Shown here: in pieces, positions 1 to 8,363 of the stretch
How positions within the stretch are numbered: the stretch's first letter is position 1
Layout of the letters: each line of letters starts with the position of its first letter
Source of the DNA: Streptomyces sp. P9-A4
GTDB taxonomy: Bacteria > Actinomycetota > Actinomycetes > Streptomycetales > Streptomycetaceae
Direction of reading: 5' to 3'
Assembly: GCF_036634195.1 (NCBI RefSeq)
Contig: NZ_JAZIFY010000001.1
Location: 2,056,501-2,120,500 of the forward strand
Length of the DNA: 64,000 bases
Program-made: the position numbers and the translations under genes
Notes under the pieces: model-generated
The model's input: the letters and a program-made list of their open reading frames with translations, nothing else
What the model was told of the DNA's origin: nothing
Database searches by the model: none

Positions 1-846
1 CAGCAGCACGAAGGTCGCGGGCGCTCCCATGTCGGGCCCGGCCCAGCCCTGCCGGGGCGCGGCACCGGCCTGCGCGGGTGCGGCAGCCGTACCACCGGTC
101 GCGGGGGCGGCGGGCGACTCGCCCGTCAGGGGTGCCGTCTCCTCGGTGGCGAACAGGCCGTCGTCCGGAAGGGCGTCCGGGGTCGTCGGGCGCGCCACCG
201 AACCGGGCCAGGCACCCGTACCCGTACCCGCGCTTACGGACACGCCCGAGCCCGCGGCCCCGCCCGTCCCCGTAGCCCCACCCGCCAGCAGGGCCGCGCG
301 CGCACGTGCCGCGCCCGCCGTCGCGTCGCCCGGAGGGCCCGACGCCGGCGGGGTCGCCGCGTTGCGGGCGGCCACCGCGTCCAGGCCCGCCGTCGACGAC
401 GACGGCTCCCACTGGCGGCCCCGCTTGCCCGCGTCCATCGCCTCGTTCGCGAGCCGGTCCGCGTGCTTGTTCCGTTCGCGGGGGATCCACTCGTAGCGGA
501 CCCGGCCCGCCGGGTAGACCCGGCCCGCCTCGGCCGCGAGCGGCTTCATGTCCGGGTGCTTGATCTTCCAGCGGCCGGACATCTGCTCGACGACCAGCTT
601 GGAGTCCATCCGGACGTGGACGTCGGCGTCCGGGAAGAGTGCCCGGGCGGCTTTCAGGCCCGCGACCAGGCCCTTGTACTCGGCGACGTTGTTCGTCGCC
701 ACACCGATGTACTCGGCCGCCTCCGCGAGCGTCTCGCCCGTCACGGGGTCCAGGACGACCGCCCCGTAACCGGCGGGTCCCGGATTGCCCCGGGACCCCC
801 CGTCGGCCTCGACGATCAGCTCGCGCGGAGGCGTCGTGGCCGGCAT
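1..846 (-). CDS. Bifunctional RNase H / acid phosphatase, N-terminal part (runs off left edge)
   Basis: Reading the minus strand from 846 gives an RNase HI domain that starts MPATTPPRELIVEADGGSRG, followed by GNPGPAGYG and VRMDSKLVVEQMSGRW. The D/E residues of the RNase H active site are therefore present in roughly the first 140 residues. A long Ala/Gly/Pro/Thr-rich linker follows and the frame stays open to the window edge. In the actinobacterial family this linker leads to a histidine-phosphatase (phosphoglycerate mutase-like) domain, which lies outside the window, so the phosphatase half is inferred. Expected roles are removal of RNA from RNA-DNA hybrids and phosphatase activity, possibly in alpha-ribazole or general phosphate-ester metabolism. 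The ATG shares one base with the stop of the upstream gene (TAATG), so the three leftmost genes are translationally coupled. Confidence 0.85.
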   Translation of the reverse strand, partial: MPATTPPRELIVEADGGSRGNPGPAGYGAVVLDPVTGETLAEAAEYIGVATNNVAEYKGLVAGLKAARALFPDADVHVRMDSKLVVEQMSGRWKIKHPDMKPLAAEAGRVYPAGRVRYEWIPRERNKHADRLANEAMDAGKRGRQWEPSSSTAGLDAVAARNAATPPASGPPGDATAGAARARAALLAGGATGTGGAAGSGVSVSAGTGTGAWPGSVARPTTPDALPDDGLFATEETAPLTGESPAAPATGGTAAAPAQAGAAPRQGWAGPDMGAPATFVLL

Positions 847-1589
847 TACAGGCCGGACTCCGAGGTGCGGACGAGGATGCGGCGGCAGTTCTCGCAGCGG
901 AGGACCGTGTCCTTGGCGGCGGCGCGGACCTCGTTCACCTCGGTGATGTTGAGCTCGATGTGGCAGCCCTCGCACTTGCGCTGGTACAGCCGGGCCGCGC
1001 CGACGCCGCCCTGCTGCTCGCGCAGCTTCTCGTACAGCTTGAGGAGGTCGGCGGGGACGGAGCCCGCGACGAGCTGGCGCTCCTTCGTCACGGACGCGGC
1101 CTCGGCGTCCAGCTCGCCCTCGGCGGCGTCGCGGCGGGCGGTGGCGTCGTCGGTCTTGGCCTGGACGGCGGAGACCCGCTCGGTCAGCTCGGCCAGGCGC
1201 TCCTGGGCGGACTCGCGGCGCTCCATGACCTCGAGGACGATCTCCTCCAGGTCGCCCTGGCGCTTGGCGAGGGAGACGATCTCGCGCTGGAGGTTCTCCA
1301 GGTCCTTCGGGGAGGACACGGTGCCGGAGTCCAGGCGCTGCTGGTCGCGCGCGGCCCGCTGGCGGACCTGGTCGACGTCCTGCTCGGCCTTGGTCTGCTC
1401 GCGGCCGCAGTCGCTCTCCTCGGTCTGCGCGGCGACGAGCAGGTCGCGCAGCTGGGTGAGGTCCTTGTTCAGCGACTCGATCTCGGCGTGCTCGGGGAGC
1501 GAGCCGCGCTTGTGCGCGAGCTGCTGGAGGCGGACGTCCAGCGACTGGACGTCGAGGAGGCGGATCTGGTCGGCGGGCGCGGCGTTCAG
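846..1589 (-). CDS. C4-type zinc ribbon, coiled-coil protein (CT398-like)
   Basis: A 247-residue protein beginning (M)NAAPADQIRLLDVQSLD. Most of its length is heptad-rich and charged, predicting a long antiparallel coiled coil (about residues 10-190). The C-terminus has CEGCHIEL and CENCRRIL, a four-cysteine zinc ribbon. Family members are proposed nucleic-acid or RNA-associated factors of unknown role. The start is unusual: the reading frame has no ATG/GTG at the conserved N-terminus, and the best choice is a CTG whose last two bases overlap the TGA of the Nif3 gene (CTGA). A GGAG lies seven bases upstream. An in-frame upstream extension exists but runs antiparallel through Nif3 codons and looks unnatural. 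Middle gene of the nif3-like / zinc-ribbon / RNase H unit. Confidence 0.87.
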   Translation of the reverse strand: MNAAPADQIRLLDVQSLDVRLQQLAHKRGSLPEHAEIESLNKDLTQLRDLLVAAQTEESDCGREQTKAEQDVDQVRQRAARDQQRLDSGTVSSPKDLENLQREIVSLAKRQGDLEEIVLEVMERRESAQERLAELTERVSAVQAKTDDATARRDAAEGELDAEAASVTKERQLVAGSVPADLLKLYEKLREQQGGVGAARLYQRKCEGCHIELNITEVNEVRAAAKDTVLRCENCRRILVRTSESGL

Positions 1590-2404
1590 TTGGGGGCTCC
1601 AGGGGAGGTGTGGTGGGAGGACCAGGGGTCGGTGACCGTCTTCGAGACGTGGACGCGGAGGTCCCAGCCGTGACGGTCGGAGATCGCGTCGAGCTGGGCG
1701 GCGGCCTGCTCGCACCAGGGCCATTCGGTCGCCCAGTGGGCGGCGTCGACCAGGCCGAGGGGTGACTGCTGGGTGGCCTCGGAGACGGGGTGGTGGCGCA
1801 GGTCGGCGGTGAGGAAGGCGTCCACGCCGGCGGCCCGCACGGCCTCGAAGAGGCTGTCGCCGGAGCCGCCGCTGACGGCGACGCGGCGCACGGTCATGCC
1901 GGGGTCTCCGGCGACCCGGATGCCCTGCGCGGTCGCGGGCAGCCGCTTCGCGGCGCGCGCGGCGAACGCGGCGAGGGTCTCGGGCGGGTCGAGCTCGCAG
2001 ATCCGGCCGAGGTTGTTCTCGGGGACGAGGGGGCCCGTGACGCGGAGGTCGAGCGCGCCGGCGAGGGCGTCGGAGACGCCGGGGTCGGCGGTGTCGGCGT
2101 TGGTGTGCGCGACGTGCAGGGCGATGTCGTGCTTGATCAGACCGTGCACGACCCGGCCCTTGAAGTGGCCGGCGGCGACCGTCGTCGTACCGCGCAGATA
2201 GAGCGGGTGGTGGGTGACGACCAGGTCGGCCCCGAGGGCGATGGCCTCGTCGACGATGTCCTGGACGGGGTCGACGGCGAAGAGGACGCGGCCGACCTCG
2301 GCGTCGGGGTCACCGCAGACGGTGCCGACGGCATCCCAGGACTCGGCCCGCTCTGGAGGCCAGAGGGCGTCGAGCTCGGCGATGACTTCAGACAGACGGG
2401 GCAC
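1586..2404 (-). CDS. Nif3-like dinuclear metal center protein (YbgI/YqfO family)
   Basis: 272 residues, the usual length for the short Nif3 form. Metal-ligand motifs are visible: THHPLYLRG near residue 65, HTNADTADPG near 100, and ADLRHHPVSEA near 205, with the SGGSGDSLFEA loop before it. Members form hexameric rings with a two-metal site. They have been described as GTP cyclohydrolase I type 2-like, but the true substrate is unsettled. The GTG start is preceded by TAGCCT about seven bases upstream and no clear Shine-Dalgarno, so a leaderless transcript is possible. It is the first gene of a three-gene unit with the zinc-ribbon and RNase H genes, an arrangement common in streptomycetes. Confidence 0.9.
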   Translation of the reverse strand: MPRLSEVIAELDALWPPERAESWDAVGTVCGDPDAEVGRVLFAVDPVQDIVDEAIALGADLVVTHHPLYLRGTTTVAAGHFKGRVVHGLIKHDIALHVAHTNADTADPGVSDALAGALDLRVTGPLVPENNLGRICELDPPETLAAFAARAAKRLPATAQGIRVAGDPGMTVRRVAVSGGSGDSLFEAVRAAGVDAFLTADLRHHPVSEATQQSPLGLVDAAHWATEWPWCEQAAAQLDAISDRHGWDLRVHVSKTVTDPWSSHHTSPGAPN

Positions 2405-2478
2405 GAGGAAAGGCTACCTGTCCTCCGTGCCCCGCCGTCCGGCCCGGTCCCCGGGCGTACCGGTGCCCTGCCCTGCGG

Positions 2479-3513
2479 CTACTTGACCAGGTCCGCGCGC
2501 AGGTCGTCGAGGACGCTGTTCGCGGCCGTCACGCCGAGGCCCAGGTACCAGGTCTCGTCCGGGACGTCCTTGGCCTGGCCGGCCTTGACGGCCTTGAGGT
2601 TCTTCCAGAGCGGGTTGGCCTGGGCGGTGTCCTTCTTGGTGGCCTTGGCGTCGCCGTACACGCCGGTGAAGATCCAGTCGGCGTCGGCCTCGTCGATCTT
2701 CTCGGGGCTGATCTCGGCGGCCAGCTCGTCGATCTGCTGGTTCTTGGGCCGCGGCAGGCCGGTGTCCTCCAGGATCGTACCGATGAAGGAGGCCTTGGCG
2801 TAGAGGCGGATCTTGCCGGGGAGGTAGCGGACCATGGAGACGGTGGGCTTGTTCGGTCCGATGTCCGTGCCGAGCTGCTTCGCCTTGGTCTCGTACGCGG
2901 CGAGCTTCGTCTTCGCCTCGGCGGTCTTGTCGAGCGCGGCGGCGTTGAGGAGGTAGTTCTCCTTCCAGGTGAAGCCCGGGCGGATGGAGAACACGGTCGG
3001 CGCGATCTTCGACAGCTCGTCGTACTTGTCGGCGGCGCGGAGCTGGCTGCCGAGGATCAGGTCGGGCTGGAGGTTGGCGATGGCCTCCAGGTTCAGGTTG
3101 TTGATGGTGCCGACCGACTTGGGGCTGCCGGCGTCCTTCTTGAGGTAGCCGGGGATGCCGTCGTCGCCCTCGGAGGGGGCGTAGCCGACGGGCTGGATGC
3201 CCAGGGAGACGACGTTGTCGAGCTCGCCGACGTCGAGGACGACGACCCGCTTGGGGGCGGCCTTCAGCTCGGTCGTGCCGAGGGCGTGGGTGAGGGTGCG
3301 CGGGAACTGGCCCGGCTTCGCGTCGGTGCCCATGGCCGCGGTCTTGGCGGCGGCGTCGCCGAAGTCCTTGCCGCCGGTGGCGACGTCCTTCTTCTTGGTC
3401 GTGTCCTCCTTCTCGGAGGCGTCGGATCCTCCGTCTCCTCCTCCGCAGGCCGCGAGCGAGAGCGCGGCGGCGAGGGCGAGGACGGCGGCGGTGCCGCGGC
3501 GGCGGAGGGACAT
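2479..3513 (-). CDS. Iron-siderophore ABC transporter substrate-binding lipoprotein
   Basis: 344 residues with a lipoprotein signal peptide (MSLRRRGTAAVLALAAALSL then the AACG lipobox, Cys about 23). A charged Glu/Lys-rich linker precedes a FepB/FhuD-type periplasmic-binding fold. Typical landmarks are RVVVLDVGELDNVVSLGIQP, LEAIANLQPDLILGS and the C-terminal EKIDEADADWIF. It would capture a ferric siderophore at the outer membrane face and pass it to an ABC permease. No permease or ATPase gene adjoins it, so it must work with a transporter encoded elsewhere. AGGAG lies five bases before the ATG. An iron box about 100 bp upstream predicts repression by DmdR1/IdeR in iron-replete cells. Confidence 0.92.
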   Translation of the reverse strand: MSLRRRGTAAVLALAAALSLAACGGGDGGSDASEKEDTTKKKDVATGGKDFGDAAAKTAAMGTDAKPGQFPRTLTHALGTTELKAAPKRVVVLDVGELDNVVSLGIQPVGYAPSEGDDGIPGYLKKDAGSPKSVGTINNLNLEAIANLQPDLILGSQLRAADKYDELSKIAPTVFSIRPGFTWKENYLLNAAALDKTAEAKTKLAAYETKAKQLGTDIGPNKPTVSMVRYLPGKIRLYAKASFIGTILEDTGLPRPKNQQIDELAAEISPEKIDEADADWIFTGVYGDAKATKKDTAQANPLWKNLKAVKAGQAKDVPDETWYLGLGVTAANSVLDDLRADLVK

Positions 3514-3616
3514 GAGAAGGCTCCTGTACGGGTCCTGGCGGGGATACGGGCGCGACCGCGCGGAGTCCGGGGAGGGGTGGGCCGTCCGGGTGAACGACCG
3601 GACCCCCAGGATCCGC

Positions 3617-3635
3617 TTAGGTTCGCCTTACCTTA
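3617..3635. promoter_or_regulatory. Iron box (DmdR1/IdeR-type operator)
   Basis: TTAGGTTCGCCTTACCTTA is a 19-bp imperfect palindrome. It agrees at about 16 of 19 positions with the actinobacterial iron-repressor consensus TTAGGTTAGGCTAACCTAA. It lies about 100 bp upstream of the minus-strand siderophore-binding lipoprotein gene, so it should mediate iron repression of that gene. The divergent plus-strand gene starts over 140 bp away and may or may not be affected. Confidence 0.8.
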
Positions 3636-3778
3636 CTCACCACCGGCCACTCCAGCACAACCGCCCCCCAGGGCTCAGCAGAACCGCCGCACGGCCACCC
3701 TTATGTGTGAAGTGACCCGGCTCGTGTTGTTCGGCTGGAAGGGCGAAAACTAGCTTCGTGGCCGGAGGTGACGAGTCG

Positions 3779-4975
3779 ATGACAGCGTGTGCCATCGAGA
3801 CCACGGCCGAGGACGACGATCGCGGCGACCACCGCGACGCCGGCCGCGGCGGGGAGCGCCCCGGCGGCGCGGCCCGGCCGACGGGTTTCACGATCACGGC
3901 GAACGGCGCGTACGCGGCCAGGCTCGCGGGCGCCGGGGACGCCCTGTACGCGGAGCGGTGGACCCTCGACGGCCCCGAGCCGTACGCCGTGCCGCTCCCC
4001 CTCGGCCAGCCGGAGGAGCCGGGCACCCAGCTGCTGCCCCTCGCGGACGGCCGGGTGCTCGTCGCCCGCCGGGTGGACGGGCGGCGGAACACGTTCTCGC
4101 TGCTCTACCCCACCGGCCCGGCCACCGGGGAGCTCCAGCTCGGCGCGGTCGAGGCCCCCGGCTCCGAGCGGCTGGTGCTGCTGCCGCCCTCCCCGGACGG
4201 CATCTGCGCGTACGCGATGTGCGTCGGCCCCGACACCACCACGCTGTGGCTGGTCGCGGGCGGCGCCTTCGGCCCCGAGCAGGTGGCGGAGATCAAGGGC
4301 CGCTGCTCGGGCGGGGTCTGGCTGGACCGTACGGGCCGGATACTGGCGCTCGACCGGCGGCTGGACGACGGGCCGGTGAAGGCCGTCACCGTCGACCTGG
4401 AGCGGGGCGGGGAGGTGACGCCGCTGCTCCAGATCACCGAGGACAGCGACGACCGGCTGCTCCTCGCGGACCCGGACAGCGGGCTGCTCCTGATCCGCTC
4501 CGACGCGCCCTCGCCGGGGCACGACCGGCTCGGCTGGGGCGTGCTCGGGAGCCTGCGGCCGGTGCGGTTCCCCGAGTGCCTGCGGCTCGACGACGCGGCG
4601 CTGACGCCGTTCGCCGTGCAGCCGGGGCAGGTGCTGATGCCGGAGAGCTGCGCGGTGGCACTGCGGATCGACGCGGCGGGCGGCAGCTGGGTGGGCACCT
4701 GGCAGCCCTCGTCCCGGCGGCTCGGCCAGCTGGCCGCGCCCGCGGGCTGGCTGGCCGGGGCGGGGCTGTGGACGGCCGGGGGCGTGCTGCGGCTGCCGTA
4801 CGCGACGGCCGGGGCGCCGTGCGGGCTCGCGGACGTGGAGGCGCCGCCGGAGCCCGGGCCGGAGCCGGAGTGCGCGGCCGGGCCCGAGCCGGTGGCGGTC
4901 GCCGAGGAGCCCCGGGTGTGCCGCCCGGTGCCCTTGCGGGAGGCTCCGCTGACCGATCGCAAACCCGCTGGTTAG
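3779..4975 (+). CDS. Hypothetical protein, possible beta-propeller-like cytosolic protein
   Basis: 398 residues with no signal peptide or membrane segment. The sequence has a repetitive strand-rich pattern (for example ADGRVLVARRVDGRRNTFSL, GTQLLPLADG, DRLLLADPDSGLLLIRSD) that looks like WD/propeller-type blades without a recognisable family signature. The C-terminal 50 residues are Pro/Glu-rich and probably disordered. I chose the ATG preceded by GGAGGTGA eight bases upstream; an in-frame GTG 21 bp earlier would place that strong Shine-Dalgarno inside the gene. It is divergent from the iron-regulated lipoprotein. Function unknown; a similar gene near nif3-like loci is common in Streptomyces as far as I remember. 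Confidence 0.75.
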   Translation: MTACAIETTAEDDDRGDHRDAGRGGERPGGAARPTGFTITANGAYAARLAGAGDALYAERWTLDGPEPYAVPLPLGQPEEPGTQLLPLADGRVLVARRVDGRRNTFSLLYPTGPATGELQLGAVEAPGSERLVLLPPSPDGICAYAMCVGPDTTTLWLVAGGAFGPEQVAEIKGRCSGGVWLDRTGRILALDRRLDDGPVKAVTVDLERGGEVTPLLQITEDSDDRLLLADPDSGLLLIRSDAPSPGHDRLGWGVLGSLRPVRFPECLRLDDAALTPFAVQPGQVLMPESCAVALRIDAAGGSWVGTWQPSSRRLGQLAAPAGWLAGAGLWTAGGVLRLPYATAGAPCGLADVEAPPEPGPEPECAAGPEPVAVAEEPRVCRPVPLREAPLTDRKPAG

Positions 4976-5022
4976 ACTCACGGCCGCACATCAAGAGCAA
5001 TACGTACGGGGTGAGTTCCAGC

Positions 5023-5157
5023 ATGTCCGATGCAAGCACGGAGGGTACGGAGTCGAACGGCTCCGGGAAGCACCGCGGTGAGTCCTCGCCGGCGGAGGAC
5101 TCCACGTCCTCGCCGCACGGCAGGCACCGCCGCGAGGCCGAGGCCCACGCGCGGTAG
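5023..5157 (+). CDS. Small hydrophilic conserved-looking protein (44 aa)
   Basis: A short frame encoding MSDASTEGTESNGSGKHRGE and ending HRREAEAHAR. It is rich in Ser, Glu, His and Arg, predicted disordered, with no membrane segment. Support for translation: GGGGTGA sits seven bases upstream of the ATG, codon third positions are G/C, and a very strong terminator hairpin follows ten bases after the stop. The preceding gene ends about 50 bp upstream, so this may be a separate small gene or the tail of the same transcript. Function unknown. Confidence 0.5.
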   Translation: MSDASTEGTESNGSGKHRGESSPAEDSTSSPHGRHRREAEAHAR

Positions 5158-5166
5158 GAAGTGAGA

Positions 5167-5204
5167 GGCGAAGGGCCCCGGGGTCTCCCCCGGGGCCCTT
5201 CGCC
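5167..5204. terminator. Strong hairpin terminator between convergent genes
   Basis: A perfect 17-bp stem (GGCGAAGGGCCCCGGGG paired with its complement) with a TCTC loop. It lies between the stop of the 44-residue plus-strand gene and the convergent stop of the minus-strand SDR gene. There is no long T run, as is usual for GC-rich actinomycete terminators. Its symmetry and position suit bidirectional termination. Confidence 0.8.
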
Positions 5205-5277
5205 TTCCCCACCACCACCCCCGCGGCCGGGCTCTTCCCCCGCCCCCGAAGCCGGGCTTCTCCGCCACCCCCGTGGC

Positions 5278-6219
5278 TCAGCCCTTCTTCAGCCCCAGCA
5301 CCTCCGACGCCGCGAAGGTCTCGCCCGCCGGGCGGGAGGCGTAGTGCGGGGTCAGGAGGCCGTCCAGTTCCTCGTACGTGAACGCCTCCTTCGCCGTGTC
5401 GAACTTGGCCGACACCTTCGGCCGGTCGACCACCGCGACCATCCCGCCGTGCACGACGAGCAGCTGGCCGTTGACCCCGGCCGCCGCAGGGGAGGCCAGA
5501 TAGCCGACGAGCGGGGCCACGTGCTCCGGGGACAGCGGGTCGAGGTCGCCCTCCGCCGGTTCACCGAAGCCCGCGAAGACGTCTTCGGTCATCCGGGTCC
5601 TGGCCCGGGGGCAGATGGCGTTGGCCGTCACCCCGTACCGGGCGAGCGCCAGCGCCGACGACGTGGTCAGGCCCACGATGCCGCCCTTGGCCGCCGCGTA
5701 GTTGGGCTGTCCTGCCGAGCCCGCGAGGAAGGCCTCGGAGGAGGTGTTGACGATCCGGCCGTAGACTCCGGCCTCCCCCGCCTTCGACCGGGTCCTCCAG
5801 TGCACCGACGCGAAGTGGGTGGTGTTGAAGTGGCCCTTGAGGTGGACCCGTACGACCGAGTCCCACTCGTCCTCGGTCATCGAGAAGACCATCCGGTCGC
5901 GCAGGATGCCCGCGTTGTTGACGAGGACGTCCAGCTTGCCGAACTCGCTGACGGCCAGGTCGACCAGGGCCCGCGCGGTCTCGAAGTCGGAGACGTCGCC
6001 GAGGTGGGCGACCGCCCGGCCGCCGGCCGCGCGGATCTCCTCCGCGACCTCCTCGGCGGGCGCGGCGGACGCGGCGCCCGAGCCGTCGCGGCCGGGCTGG
6101 CCGTAGTCGTTGACGACGACGGCGGCGCCGAGCCGGGCGAGTTCCAGGGCCTCGGCGCGGCCGAGTCCCCGGCCGGCGCCGGTGACGATCGCGCTCAGTC
6201 CCTCAAGAGGGAGTGACAT
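5278..6219 (-). CDS. SDR-family 3-hydroxyacyl-CoA dehydrogenase (Hsd4A/FabG-like)
   Basis: 313 residues. The N-terminal NAD(P)-binding motif is TGAGRGLG (13-20), followed by NNAG around residue 100, a catalytic Ser in NTSSEAFL and YAAAK. The extended C-terminal tail (about 50 residues beyond the SDR core) and the VVVNDYG segment resemble the multifunctional-enzyme-type dehydrogenase group that includes mycobacterial Hsd4A. The likely reaction is NAD-dependent oxidation of a 3-hydroxyacyl-CoA in side-chain beta-oxidation. It is last in an operon after a MaoC hydratase and an alcohol dehydrogenase, 14 bp behind the latter, with GAGAGGA before the ATG. Regulation is expected from the KstR-type palindrome at the operon promoter. 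Substrate is inferred from context. Confidence 0.88.
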   Translation of the reverse strand: MSLPLEGLSAIVTGAGRGLGRAEALELARLGAAVVVNDYGQPGRDGSGAASAAPAEEVAEEIRAAGGRAVAHLGDVSDFETARALVDLAVSEFGKLDVLVNNAGILRDRMVFSMTEDEWDSVVRVHLKGHFNTTHFASVHWRTRSKAGEAGVYGRIVNTSSEAFLAGSAGQPNYAAAKGGIVGLTTSSALALARYGVTANAICPRARTRMTEDVFAGFGEPAEGDLDPLSPEHVAPLVGYLASPAAAGVNGQLLVVHGGMVAVVDRPKVSAKFDTAKEAFTYEELDGLLTPHYASRPAGETFAASEVLGLKKG

Positions 6220-6233
6220 GGGGCGGGTTCCTC

Positions 6234-7310
6234 TCAGATCTCGATGCAGGTGCGCAGGGCGGCGCCCGTACGCATCTGCTCCAGGGCCTCGTTGATGCCC
6301 GCGAGCGGTACGCGGTGGGTGATGAGGGACTCCAGGTCGATGCGGCCGGCCCGCCAGAGCGCGATGGCCCGCTCGTACGAGCGGATCACGTCGCCGCCGC
6401 CGTACATGGAGGGCAGGATGCGCTTCTCGTCGAAGAAGAGCTCGAACATGTTGAGCTGGAGGAAGTCGTCGAGGGCGCCCGCGCCGACGACGCAGAGGGT
6501 GCCGCCGCGCCGGGTCGTCTCGTACGCGGTCCGCGCGGTGGCGGACTTGCCGACGACCTCGAAGACGTAGTCGAAGCCCTCGCCGCCGGTGATCCGCTGC
6601 TTGGCGTCGGCGAGCGCGTCGGGGGCGACCGCCTCGGTGGCGCCGAAGCGCAGCGCGGCCTCGCGGCGGGACTCGACGGGGTCGACGGCGACGATCTGGG
6701 CGGCGCCCTGGAGCTTGGCGCCCTGGATCGCGGAGATGCCGACGCCGCCGCAGCCGATGACGGCGACCGACGAACCGGCCTCCACCTTGGCGGTGTTGAT
6801 GGCCGCGCCGAGGCCGGTGGTGACGCCGCAGCCGATGAGGGCGGCGATGTCGAAGGGCACGTCGTCGGGGATCGGGACGGCGCAGCCCGCGTCGACGACG
6901 ACCTCCTCGGTGAAGGTGCCGGTGCCGGCGAAGCCGAAGACGTCTCCGCCGGGGCGCTTGAAGTTGGGGGTGCCGGCGTTCATGAACCCGGCGAGGCACA
7001 GCTGTGTCTGGCCGCGCTTGCAGGCGGCGCAGCTGCCGCAGGCGGGCAGCCAGCAGAGCAGCACCCGCTGGCCCTGGCTGAGTCCGGTGACGCCGTCGCC
7101 GACGTCGAGGATCTCGCCGGCGCCCTCGTGGCCGGGGATGAAGGGGGCGGGCTGCGGGAGGACGCCGTTCATCGCGGAGACGTCGGAGTGGCAGAGGCCG
7201 GTGGCCCGGATCCGGATCTTCACCTTGCCGGGGCCGAAGCCCACCGCCTCGACGTCGTCGAGGACTTCGAGTTTGTCCTGGCCGATCTCGTGCAGTACGG
7301 CTGCGCGCAT
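6234..7310 (-). CDS. Zinc-dependent alcohol dehydrogenase (MDR superfamily)
   Basis: 358 residues. The catalytic-zinc region GLCHSDVSAMNG and FIPGHEGAGEI is intact, the structural-zinc cysteines are in LPACGSCAACKRGQTQLC, and the cofactor fold has VIGCGGVGISAIQGA near residue 180. This is a class III/aryl-alcohol-type NAD-dependent dehydrogenase acting on long or bulky alcohols. It sits between a MaoC-type hydratase (22 bp gap) and an SDR dehydrogenase (14 bp gap) on one transcript. In the sterol reading of this operon it could oxidise the terminal alcohol made by the CYP125-like P450 to an aldehyde. That role is inference; a mycothiol- or general alcohol-linked function is possible. Confidence 0.88.
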   Translation of the reverse strand: MRAAVLHEIGQDKLEVLDDVEAVGFGPGKVKIRIRATGLCHSDVSAMNGVLPQPAPFIPGHEGAGEILDVGDGVTGLSQGQRVLLCWLPACGSCAACKRGQTQLCLAGFMNAGTPNFKRPGGDVFGFAGTGTFTEEVVVDAGCAVPIPDDVPFDIAALIGCGVTTGLGAAINTAKVEAGSSVAVIGCGGVGISAIQGAKLQGAAQIVAVDPVESRREAALRFGATEAVAPDALADAKQRITGGEGFDYVFEVVGKSATARTAYETTRRGGTLCVVGAGALDDFLQLNMFELFFDEKRILPSMYGGGDVIRSYERAIALWRAGRIDLESLITHRVPLAGINEALEQMRTGAALRTCIEI

Positions 7311-7332
7311 GGTGCGGCTCCAATCAGACGGG

Positions 7333-8187
7333 TCAGGAGTGCTCGACGACGGTGTCGGCGAGTACGGGTGCGTCGTCGCGCTCCACGGCGGTGACCGTCA
7401 CCTGCACGCGGCCCTCGTCGGTCCACATCCGGATGCGCAGGGTCTCGCCGGGGAAGAAGATCCCGGCGAATCGGGTGCGGTACGAGCGGACGCGGGTGAC
7501 GTCGCCGCCGAGCACCGTGTCCACCACCGCCTTGAGCGTCATGCCGTACGTGCAGAGTCCGTGCAGGATCGGCCGGTCGAATCCGGCGAGTCCGGCGAAC
7601 TCGGGGTCGGCGTGGAGCGGGTTCCAGTCGCCGGAGAGGCGGTACAGCAGCGCCTGGTCCTCCCGTACGGGCCGCTCGACGGTCTTGTCGGGCTCGCGGG
7701 CGGGGATGTCGAGGCGCTCGGAGGGGCCCCGGTCGCCGCCCCAGCCGCCCTCGCCCCGGACGAAGATCTGGGCGTCGCTGGTCCAGAGCGGTCCTTCGGC
7801 GTCGGAGGCCTCGGAGCGCAGGACGAGGACGGCGGCCTTGCCCTTGTCGTACACGGCGGCGACGCGCGAGGTGGAGACGGCGCGGCCGGAGACGGGGACG
7901 GGGCGGTGGAGCGTGACCGACTGGCCGCCGTGCAGGACGGCGGCGAGGTCGATGTCGATGCCGGGGGCGGAGAGGCCGCCGACGACGCCCATGCCCGCGC
8001 CCGCGACGGTCGCGAAGCTGGGCAGGACGTGGAGGCGGGATTCGAGGGTGTAGCGCAGCTCGCCGGGGTCCGTCGCCGGGACACCGGCGCCCAGTCCCAG
8101 GTGGTAGAGCTGGACGTCCTTGTGGTCCCAGGAGATCTCGGCGCTGCGGGGTTCGGCGGCGACGGCCTTGGCGGGGTCGATGGGCAT
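7333..8187 (-). CDS. MaoC-family enoyl-CoA hydratase (Hsd4B-like)
   Basis: 284 residues with a double hot-dog fold. The N-terminal half begins MPIDPAKAVAAEPRSAEISW with HKDVQLYHLGLGAG; the C-terminal half contains the hydratase-2 motif GDWNPLHADPEFAGLAGF and then RPILHGLCTYGM. These segments closely match my memory of mycobacterial Hsd4B (Rv3538), the hydratase in sterol side-chain beta-oxidation. GAGGAG precedes the chosen ATG; a much longer upstream frame lacks a ribosome site. It is the first gene of the hydratase / alcohol dehydrogenase / SDR operon. A perfect KstR-type palindrome is about 100 bp upstream and a second palindrome further up. Confidence 0.9.
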   Translation of the reverse strand: MPIDPAKAVAAEPRSAEISWDHKDVQLYHLGLGAGVPATDPGELRYTLESRLHVLPSFATVAGAGMGVVGGLSAPGIDIDLAAVLHGGQSVTLHRPVPVSGRAVSTSRVAAVYDKGKAAVLVLRSEASDAEGPLWTSDAQIFVRGEGGWGGDRGPSERLDIPAREPDKTVERPVREDQALLYRLSGDWNPLHADPEFAGLAGFDRPILHGLCTYGMTLKAVVDTVLGGDVTRVRSYRTRFAGIFFPGETLRIRMWTDEGRVQVTVTAVERDDAPVLADTVVEHS

Positions 8188-8285
8188 CGGGCTGCTGCTC
8201 CTCGTGGCGGGGAAGACCTCGGCACGGCCGTCCGCACCGTCGGCCGCACCGAGGCCGTGCGGGGACCGTCCCGTACGCGGCCGTT

Positions 8286-8301
8286 CTAGAACGCGTTCTA
8301 G
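8286..8301. promoter_or_regulatory. KstR-type operator (perfect palindrome)
   Basis: CTAGAACGCGTTCTAG is a perfect 16-bp palindrome. Its inner 14 bp (8287-8300) fit TNNAACNNGTTNNA, the recognition pattern reported for the mycobacterial sterol regulator KstR, at every defined base. It is upstream of the MaoC/ADH/SDR operon. A KstR-like repressor gene is encoded in this window at about 33.6 kb. Confidence 0.8.
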
Positions 8302-8363
8302 GTCGGTGGACCCCATGTATAGCCGAGGCGGGGGAAGTTGTGAACCCTCCCGGCGGCGCTCAA

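Noticed and set aside
3701..4981. Long minus-strand open frame opposite the propeller-like hypothetical gene
   Set aside because: Arg/Pro/Gly-rich low-information translation. The plus frame has a strong GGAGGTGA site and balanced composition.
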